This document shows, piece after piece, positions 55,690 through 64,000 of a stretch of 64,000 bases of DNA. Source of the DNA: Mugil cephalus (Eukaryota; Chordata; Actinopteri; Mugiliformes; Mugilidae); the NCBI RefSeq assembly GCF_022458985.1, contig NC_061788.1:1236326-1300325 (forward strand), in the 5' to 3' direction. The translations under genes were made by a program, and so were the position numbers. Position 1 is the stretch's first letter; every line of letters begins with the position of its first letter. Below the pieces are notes generated by a model. It ran no database searches, was not told where the DNA came from, and saw only the letters and a program-made list of their open reading frames with translations.

Positions 55690-55806
55690 ACATGACCCTG
55701 GTCTCTGTGGACCCTGGTCTCTATGGACCCTGGTCTCTGTGGACCCTGGTCTCTATGGACCCTGGTCTCTGTGGACCCTGGTCTCTGTGGACCCTGGTCT
55801 CTGTGG
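55690..55806. repeat. GACCCTGGTCTCTGTG minisatellite
   Basis: Seven to eight 17-bp units alternating CTCTGTGGACCCTGGT and CTCTATGGACCCTGGT. Confidence 0.95.
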
Positions 55807-55914
55807 GTCAGACTTCAGTGACACTGTGTCTGATTAATTAGTGATGAATTAAAATATCTTCTAGATCAGAGACTAGAAACCAACCTGATAGTAATGACAT
55901 CATTCTGATCATCC

Positions 55915-56205
55915 ATCAACCCCTGGACCAGACCTGGACCAGACCTGAACCAGACCTGGACTAAACCTGGACTAAACCTGGACCAGACCTGGACTAAACC
56001 TGAATTAGACCTGGACCACACCTGGACTGGACCTGGACTAGACCTGGACCAGACCTGGACCAGACCTGGACCAAACCTGGACCACACCTGAACTAGACCT
56101 GAATTAGACCTGGACCAGACCTGGACTAAACCTGGACTAAACCTGGAACAGACCTGGACCAGACCTGAATTAGACCTGGACCAGACCTGGACCAGACCTG
56201 GACCC
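55915..56205. repeat. GACCTGGACCA minisatellite
   Basis: About 25 units of 11-12 bp, ACCTGGACCAG with variants AACCTGGACTAA and ACCTGAATTAG. Confidence 0.95.
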
Positions 56206-56799
56206 AGAGTCTCTAGAAACACCACAGAGCTCACATGTTCTCCAAAGGTTTTAGTGAAACAGAACCAGGTCCACTCTCCATCTGGACATTAGGATCAAAC
56301 CAAAGAACCCAAAGTTCCTCCACGTTGGGTTTTTACCTCTTAAAGTGAATCTGGCTCCAAAATGCTACTGATTCACTACAGGAGGCAACGTACACACAGT
56401 TATTATCAGATATCCATAAGTATTTCCTGTTGTGCAGGCGTGTAAATCTCTAGGGAAGCGATGCCATTAGAAATCCTGAGTTTAGCTGCATGTTTTTCTC
56501 TGTTAGCCGAGGCTAGCAGGTTAGCTCCGGCTATTTGATGCTCGGCATCAACAGGAAGAGAAGCTTCATCAAGACAAATGATGCCAAAAAGTGACTTAAA
56601 ATGAGAAACAGGAAGAAAATGGAAATGAAATTTACACAAAGACCCAGAAGAGAAGAGAAAGAAAACAGTTCATACATGTACGTAGCGTGTTTCGTGTCTC
56701 TTTCAGTGTTTGGCCTTGGTCACATTTGGTTTCATAATCAATCCCAGTTTGATGTTTAAATTACATCGTCCAGCAGCAGCTCCTTCACAGGGTTTATTC

Positions 56800-57320
56800 T
56801 GCACCGTTTCCCCCGGCTAACTTCATTAATTCTGCCTCTTTGGACAGAAGGCTGAACGAAGCAGCAGATGACAACCACTTCAACTGAGAAATCTCCAGAG
56901 ATGTGTGTAAGCAAAGCGTGACTCCGCGACCCCAGAGAACGGCGGCGTCAGCAGAATGTGTTTTCAGAAAGATTGCTCGACTCCACCAGCAGCATAAATG
57001 CATGACTAAGAGGCGTAACCCCGGGCTCTCTGAGAGCGGCTGCTGATGTAAATGTCCACGCTGAGCCTCCTCCCTAAATCAATTATCCGCCACTCGTGCC
57101 GGTGAACGTCTCTTCAGCTCGTCCCGAAGGTGAACACTCCAGCAGACACTCATCAGGGCTTCCACCGCGGGAACTAAAAATATTCCCAGAGCGGCGCTGA
57201 GCTGACGTTAGACACTAGAGGAGATAAATGGGCACTTAATAAATATGACGGTGGAGATGTGTGATAAGATTTGTCTCTCGTGAAGCGGCTTAAAACCTCT
57301 TGTCCTTAAAATCCCTCGGG
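56800..57320. other. Candidate conserved non-coding block
   Basis: Non-repetitive stretch including CTAAATCAATTATCCGCCAC, ACTAAAAATATTCCCAGAGC and GATAAATGGGCACTTAATAA ATATG. No coding signature. Inference only. Confidence 0.3.
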
Positions 57321-57329
57321 GAACATTAA

Positions 57330-58900
57330 CATCACAGACGTTAAGAATCCTCCTGTAAATCCATTAGACTTTATTCAGCTTCTAATGTTAATTATTCAAG
57401 ATCTCAATACTTTAAGACAAACTTCGGTCCTGAGAGCCTGAAGTTAAATATTCAAGATTCAACATTTCTTTATTGTGATACAGAAAAATGCATATTCTTT
57501 ATCTCATACAGTTCATTCTTTATTCTTGTTATTTTTTGCTGTTGCAAACTGAAATTTCCCCATTTTGGGACAAACAGAGGTTTTTAATTCTAATTATAAA
57601 CTCTGAAAAAACGTTTCTCTCTCACACACATGAAATATACAGAATAAAAATCTAAATGATCAAAATGTAAAGGAATAAAACAAGATTAACAACTAATGAC
57701 AGATTTTTTACAGCAGTGCATGGTCGACTTTTACAGCTCTGAGAAAATGTCCGCTAGCTAAAACTAGCTAATCAATTAGCATTCGCTAAAGCCAGTTTCT
57801 AAAGTTTCAGCAGATTTAGATGAATTTTAGTTAAATTTAGATGTTCTGTCTTTTTAGTGATAAATGTTTTATTTCCTATATTTTCAGGCCTTTGGGTGAA
57901 GAGAAGTTCTATAATCAGATATAAATACTGACACATTATCACCTAATAACACGGAAATCATAAAACTATCGTTTCACTTTGAGCTGCGACAAAGCAACAA
58001 AAGCAACAAAAGCAACAAAAGCATCTCTCTTTTAGCTCTGGCTTTGGTCTCCTCCAGCTGCTGGAGGAAACATCTGCAGTCTGAGTCAACCAGAACAAAT
58101 AAATCGGCTGTAAACTCAAAACAAAGAGCTAAAAGAAGCAAAAATAAATAAATAGAAATGCAGTTATTAATATGAATATGGAGGAAATGGACCCAATATC
58201 TGGTGTTTCTAGAACTTTACCTTCAAACCACCAGATCCTGATTCAGGATGAAACAATAATAATAATCACACCTGAAATATAAATACTGATATTTCCTCCA
58301 TAATGATCAAAGACTCTTCGAAAGTAATTTCATCCATTTGTTAAAATAAATATATTTATTTCACTAAATGTCTTCGTATTTGAAAACGTCCAAATGATCC
58401 ACGTCTGAATTCTAATATTCATTAGATAATGGATCAGTTCAGGAAATGTGCAGCACAATAACCAGCGTCATTCATTTTTCAACATTAATTCATGATGGTG
58501 TTTATTTTCCACATGTTTATCTTTGTGTTCTCCACTGGGGAGTATTTGGAGCTTTAGACCCTCAGGTTCTTTGAGATCCAGTTTGAGGGTTGGGTCTTGG
58601 TTTCTGGGTTTTCCTCAGGCTCCTGGTTGAGATGTTCAGATGTTGAGTGTGAAACGCGAGGGAATGCGTTTCATCAACACGTGTCCCCACAAAGATAGTA
58701 ACACGGACCTGAGTGTGTCTGTGGTAATTTAATTGTGTTGGACTTAAACAAATCAGACGTTATCCTGTTAGAACGTAGCTGTGGTGCTTCGGGGAGCGTT
58801 TCTGTGACATGGTTAAATGTCAGACTCCATCCTTCCCACACACTAACACACACTAACACACACAAACACACACACAGCATATTATTGTACCTTCGTACAA
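57330..58900. other. Non-coding region
   Basis: AT-rich with AAAGCAACA triplicate at 57996-58020 and ACACACTAAC repeats near 58838-58875. No gene recognised. Confidence 0.4.
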
Positions 58901-58974
58901 CATAAACGTGACCTTTAACCCTAAACCAGAGTCACACCAGGTGTTGGCAGAACAAGAAGATTTGACGCTACATC

Positions 58975-59290
58975 TCTTTCTGGTTGTGTTGTGTCTTTCT
59001 GTCATTGTTTTCTATTTCTGTGATTCTATTTTTACTCATTTTGTATTTTCTTGTGGTTATTTTGAATCTATTTCTGCAGGTTTTGAGTCTTTAAATCTCC
59101 ACGTTGTTGGTTGTTTCGGTTCTGATTCTGCTCTGATGATGGTTTCGAGTCCTTTTGTCGCTGCTTTGAAACTTCTTGCAGGAGTTTTTTCATCTCTTTA
59201 TGGTCAATGTGAGTCTTTCCGTGTTTCTATAGTTTTATTTGGTTGTTTGGGATTTATTTATAATGTTTCGTATGTCTTTAAGGCGGCAAG
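58975..59290. repeat. Degenerate TTTGTGTCTTTTTG-type repeat
   Basis: Same T-rich family as 49640-50160. The 133-codon hydrophobic open frame across it is an artefact of composition. Confidence 0.6.
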
Positions 59291-59639
59291 AATAATAACC
59301 TGCAAGTAACAACTCCAGACTTTTTCCATTAGTTTTTGTCCATTCAGAAACATGAAACGTCTTAATTAAAATCAGTGTAATCTGAACATTAAATCAAGAC
59401 AATCAAGTGGCTCGATGGCTTTAACCTCTGTTGAATTAGCATGGAGCTAAGTGCCGTTAGCCAAGATGGAGGAGGTCACCAGCTTCATGTGGACGGATCC
59501 TCGTTCTCTTTTATACGAGAGGAACTTTTCATCTTTATGTAAAATACATGATTTATTCTTCAATAAAACGTCACACAACCAGCATCAAAACCTTCTTCAA
59601 GCTTTCAGAACAATATTAAAGAAGCAATAATTAGTTGGA

Positions 59640-60340
59640 TGAAAGTCTGTGAGTATCTCCACACGTCTCCACACATCGAGTCCGTTCAGGTGTCAAACGT
59701 TTGTACTCGTCTGTAAATTTACGGCGGCGGCTTCACGACTCCATAAAAGTGTAATGACACTCGATTTGTTAATGTCTTTTTTACGACGTACGATATTAAA
59801 CCTCTGCCGCGTCTTTTGTCTCCGTCGGTCACGACGAACGTTTCCATCAGCGAAGCTTCATTAAGCTGCTGCACCGGAAAACAGGAAAACACGACTTCTG
59901 TTCTGGCTGCATTCAAACACATGAGTGAAGGTTAAAGAATAAAAACCTGAGATGTGATATTTTTCTACCTCTGCTCTGTCTCTGTTTTCTCATAGGAACG
60001 TTTGAGGGAACAAATGACAGACGTCTCTGGGTTCAGAGGTTTAATTAATGAGTCTCACCTGAGATCTGCATGAACGAAGCTCAGTCCTCCAGTTCTTAAA
60101 GGAACTAATGAGGTGAACTTTACTTTTGTAACTCGTGTCATTTGTCTCTTTTTTTTTTATCTTGGTCCCGTGAGGAAATCATCTTTTTTCATGGACTTTT
60201 TTAGTTCGAGCTAAAGTTTCATGAGTTGATCATTGGCGACAAAACCGACCCGACAGATTAACTTCAATATTCACCCAGTGATTCAACAGCCAAGAGGCCG
60301 TAACAGTCGGATAAATAATATGATAAATAAAATATGCCAC
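59640..60340. other. Candidate conserved non-coding blocks
   Basis: CCATAAAAGTGTAATGACAC TCGATTTGTTAATG (59740-59775) and TTCATGAGTTGATCATTGGC (60219-60238) lie in non-repetitive sequence. No exon recognised. Inference only. Confidence 0.25.
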
Positions 60341-63120
60341 AGGCTCCAGCACAGCATCAGGAAACGGGAAAAAACTCATTTTATATAGAAAAATAAAGTC
60401 ACACCATCATTAATGTGAACCTTGATCTCTTTACAAATGAATGAAGTTTGAAGCTAACCTAGCCTTATGCTAGCCTTATGCTAGCTAGTTATCTAGACTA
60501 AAGGCTCAGAAAAATAGCAGCTAGCGTCATATATACTGTGAAACCATGTGTTCATGTAATTTATGTCCATGTAGATAAACACATTTAATTTAACTTTACC
60601 TCAGTTACTACTAAGTTATTATGGCTAGCATGCTAATGCTATAATGATAATACTAAATAACAGTGAGACTAATTTAATAGTATTTATAATTTTTCTGAGT
60701 AATTTGAAAGTAAAGTGAGTAAATTGAAACACATTGGTCTACAAAGCATTTTACAGCTCATTTAAGATATTTAAAGGAAGTAGACGCTGGGATATTTAAG
60801 TGAGGACCTTTTACATATTATTAACATTTATTTAAACATCTGCTCCATAGGGTTAAACTGTAGAATCTAACCTCTGATGGAGCAAACATGGCGTCCATGG
60901 TTTGAGTTGGACGGACTCTGGTCGTAGACGCTGAGATCCAGAGATAAACACCAGGGGGCAGCAAGGAGCAGAAATTTCAGGTATTTTTCTTGCACGAATA
61001 TTTCAAGTTGTTCATGACATGTTTCGTAAAAAGTTGATTAAATGTAAAATGTTTCCATAAAGCACTGAAACATTCAGACTTGTTTTATATTTTAGTGTGT
61101 TTCTGCTCCGACCTCCGTCGAGATCAAAACTAACTAAAGTGAGTTCGAGCCCCCGAGTTATAAAGACTCTGAGCAGAGAAGACACCAGGAGTATTTTTAG
61201 AGCAGCTTGGTTCACAAAGTCAACATCTAATTCATCCTTTCCCTCTCGTGGAGGTGAGGACTCTATTTTTTTAGTGCTGTGCTGCCCTGGAAACCTCCTG
61301 TGACGGGGCTTTTATTGCAGTTATATATCTACAGTGAATCGCTGCATGTGAGCAGAGATGGGCAGTTATAGGCGACGGACGTCAACATGTGGAGTGAAGG
61401 ATCTGATGCAGCAGCAGATTTAGCTTTTCATTTGTTTTCAAATATCTTTCTTCACTCGCAGATATTTCACTTGAAATTAGTATATTTTTTTTTATTATTG
61501 ATTAAATGAGTAAATGATGATTATTTGGAGTCAGTGAAGGTTTTGCAGAATAAAAACAGAGTTGGTGGAGCTGAAAATACACAACGTGACTAAATCAGAG
61601 GTTTTCAACAGCAAAATATTTGGTTGATCAGACATTTTTGTGTAATTTCTTGTCCTCCTCAACAGATTTAGGTTCGTTTACAGTGATTGCACAGCGTGAA
61701 CCTGTGCATTAGTGAAATAGTTTAATATTGAATGCAAAATGTTAATAATTTATAAATAGCACTAGTTTAATAAGGGACACATACAGTCTTATATAATCTC
61801 TCCAAAATAAACGATCATTCAGATGCTTAAATACCAGCGCGCTGACGAGTTCATCGCTTAAAACATTAAAAACCTTTTTATCTTTAATTTATAAAAAATG
61901 TTTTGTTTATTTAATTAGATGCTGATGAGATTCGTACCAGAGGAACTGAGGCTTTGGCACATTTCAATAAATAATCTGGTTTTAAAACGGAACAAGCTGA
62001 TATTTACCTGTTAATGTTGCACCAGCCATTTATTTTTAGTACCTTTTTTTTTTCTGCACATCCATATTTGCCAGCGCATTGTCTCGTGTGTCGTGGTCAG
62101 ACACAGATAATTACCATAAAACCTTCAGACAGAAAGCAGCGACTGTAAAATTGTCTGATTCCATTATTGTTGGCTGTGTGAGTGCTTCCCATCAGAAACA
62201 ATCCTCCTCCTCTGGAAACGCAGCTCAGGCCTTTATTCATTCCCTCCATACGAAGCGGCTTCAGAATGAAAGCGTAAAAACACGGGATCAGAGAACAGAG
62301 GAAGATACACGGCAAAACTGAGACGTCATTAAACTTAAAGTCCAACTGAAATCACAAAAATCTGTTTAATTACAAACATCTGCAGCAAAGTGGCAGAATT
62401 AAACTGTAGAAAATTATTGGATAAGAGCCTTAATAACAGTGTTTTATTGTTGCTGTTGTCACATTTGACCAGTAGAGGTCAGTAACCGGTTTCTGCAGCG
62501 CCCCCTAGTGTTTGGAGGCCAGCATGAAACAGGTTGATTTGTAATGAATAAAAAATAAAAAATATATCTTTTTGAGGATTTGTAAAATTTGTTTTATTTA
62601 TTTTATTTTACAATTTATTTTTCATAAAAATTCATCTTTTTGAGATTAATGCATCATATTATTTACACGTATAAATAAATGTGTGTATATATATATATTG
62701 ATACACATATTATTTATTTTTCAGTTCCTTTCAAATAACGTCCCGTTTTGCAGAGTATAATATTTTTATGGCAAAGTTAAGACGTCCAATAAAAATCTTC
62801 AGATAAAAATTTGTTGCAGAATAAAAAAAAATGCACGTCATTTCATTTCAGTTGGACTTTAAAACAGCAAGCGAGAATATTGGTTTATGTTTGAGCTAAT
62901 ACTGTACAAAAGTCGAGTCGTATCGTACACATGAAAACACAACTGGAGGCTTCAGTCAAACCAACTTCTGTCGACTTTAAAGAGATAAGAAAAAACACAA
63001 GTCAAACACACTCAGTCTTTATATCTGGACCAATGAGGAGCGAGAAGAACAAGGACATGAAGTTCGTCATCACCATTAACTTTGATCCAGTTTCAGTGTC
63101 TGAGTCCTGAACTCGTTCTG
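60341..63120. other. AT-rich non-coding region
   Basis: Contains CTAGCCTTATG duplicated near 60460 and AT-rich runs at 62560-62720. No recognised gene or repeat family. Confidence 0.4.
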
Positions 63121-63129
63121 AACCACAGG

Positions 63130-64000
63130 TTAGAAAAATGTTCATGGTCATTTTGAATCTCTTTCTGGTGGTTGTGTGTGTCTTTGTGATGATTTAGATT
63201 CTTTCTGTGACTGTGACTGATTTTGAGTGATTGTAGTTGATCATAGTCTTTTTGTGGTTGTTTTTGATAAATTTTTGGTCATTTTGTGTCTTTTTTGGGG
63301 CGATTTTGAGTTTTTCTGATTGTTTTATTGTTGTTTTCTCCCTTTATGATCATTTTAAATATTTTTCTAGTGGTTTTGTATGACTTTATGATGTGTTTGA
63401 GTCTTTCTGCATTGATTCTAGGTGTCTTACAGTCTTTTTGTGGTTGTTTTTTGATATATTTATGGTCATTTTGTGTCTTTTTGCATGTTTTTGTGACAGT
63501 TTTGAGTCTTTGTAGCAGCTCATAATCTTTTTGTGATTGTTTTGGATTTTTACGTTGTTACTCTTCATCTCTTTGTTGTGGTGTTGTGTCTTTCTGTGAT
63601 TTTCATGCATCTCTATGTGGTTGTTTTTGGTCAATTTATGGTAGTTTTGTCTCTTTTTGGGGTCGATTTTGATTGTTTTGTAGTTTTTTTGTCCCTTTAT
63701 GATCACGTTGAATCTCCATCTTGTCTTGTGTTGATTATTAGTCTTTCTCTGTTGATGTTGAGTTACATTTCTAGTGGTTGTGCGTGTCTTTGTGATGACT
63801 TTGAGTTCTTTTTTGGTGGTTTTGAGTGATTGTAGTCGCTTAAAGTATTTGTGGTTGATTTGTCTTTTTAATATATGTTTTAATATAATATGTATTAATG
63901 TGTATCTATTTTAATATATGCTTATATATTGTTTTTTGTAGATACATTACATCTCTTTCTGGTTGTGTTGCATCTTTCTGTGATTGTTTTCCATTTCTAT
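63130..64000. repeat. Degenerate TTTGTGTCTTTTTGTGGTTG repeat
   Basis: The longest tract of this family in the window, running to the right edge. Units at about 20-25-bp spacing built from TGTGTCTTTTT, GTGGTTGTTTT and GAGTCTTTCTG. Confidence 0.75.

Noticed and set aside
58908-59309. 133-codon hydrophobic frame resembling a membrane protein
   Set aside because: Coincides with the degenerate TTTGTGTCTTTTTG repeat, which gives similar Leu/Val/Phe/Cys peptides at every site it occurs.

Overview
The window looks like nuclear DNA of a ray-finned (teleost) fish. Genes are split by GT-AG introns, and the recovered proteins are vertebrate. They include a stanniocalcin of the fish corpuscles-of-Stannius type. 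The rest is full of microsatellites, minisatellites and decayed dispersed repeats. Nothing points to prokaryotic, viral or organellar DNA. All exon models below come from reading splice sites and codon phase by eye, with family sequences recalled from memory.

The left half (1-32.3 kb) is a compact cluster of five protein-coding genes: (1) the 3' end of an FGF receptor tyrosine kinase of FGFR1 type, + strand, last four coding exons at 187-3269; (2) stanniocalcin stc1, - strand, five coding exons, 7010 to 4696, complete (256 aa); (3) a cGMP-dependent protein kinase I with a beta-type N-terminus, - strand, 20 coding exons, 20109 to 11087, complete (703 aa); (4) lage3, the Pcc1-like KEOPS/EKC subunit, + strand, three exons at 21025-22291 (96 aa); (5) wdr45 (WIPI4), - strand, ten coding exons, 31829 to 24392, complete (358 aa), with an upstream non-coding exon near 32121. 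Genes 1 and 2 are tail to tail, 3 and 4 head to head about 0.9 kb apart, and 4 and 5 tail to tail. The genes do not form a pathway: growth-factor signalling, a calcium/phosphate hormone, NO/cGMP signalling, tRNA t6A modification and autophagy. FGFR1 and STC1 are both on human 8p, so genes 1-2 may be an old linkage.

The right half (about 32.3-64 kb) has no coding exon I can support. It holds two Tc1-like transposase remnants, several dispersed repeat families (some also found in introns of the left half), long (CCTT)n, (AGG)n and (GT)n tracts, and a degenerate T-rich repeat built around TTTGTGTCTTTTTGTGGTTG. Some non-repetitive, higher-complexity blocks (near 45.1, 48.2, 53.2, 55.2, 56.9, 59.7 and 60.2 kb) look like possible conserved non-coding elements. 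It may be a regulatory desert or a large intron of a gene outside the window.

I did not find a new multi-gene system. The most interesting observations concern how tandem repeats meet splice sites. A 29-bp array in wdr45 copies a splice acceptor together with the first bases of its exon. A 62-bp tandem duplication copies an exon end with its donor. A 19-C polypyrimidine tract lies before one kinase exon, and several kinase introns are almost wholly tandem repeat. Also notable are a kinase with Ser at the third glycine of its nucleotide loop, an FGFR with a very short C-tail, and one dispersed repeat present both as a roughly 1-kb copy and as internally deleted copies.
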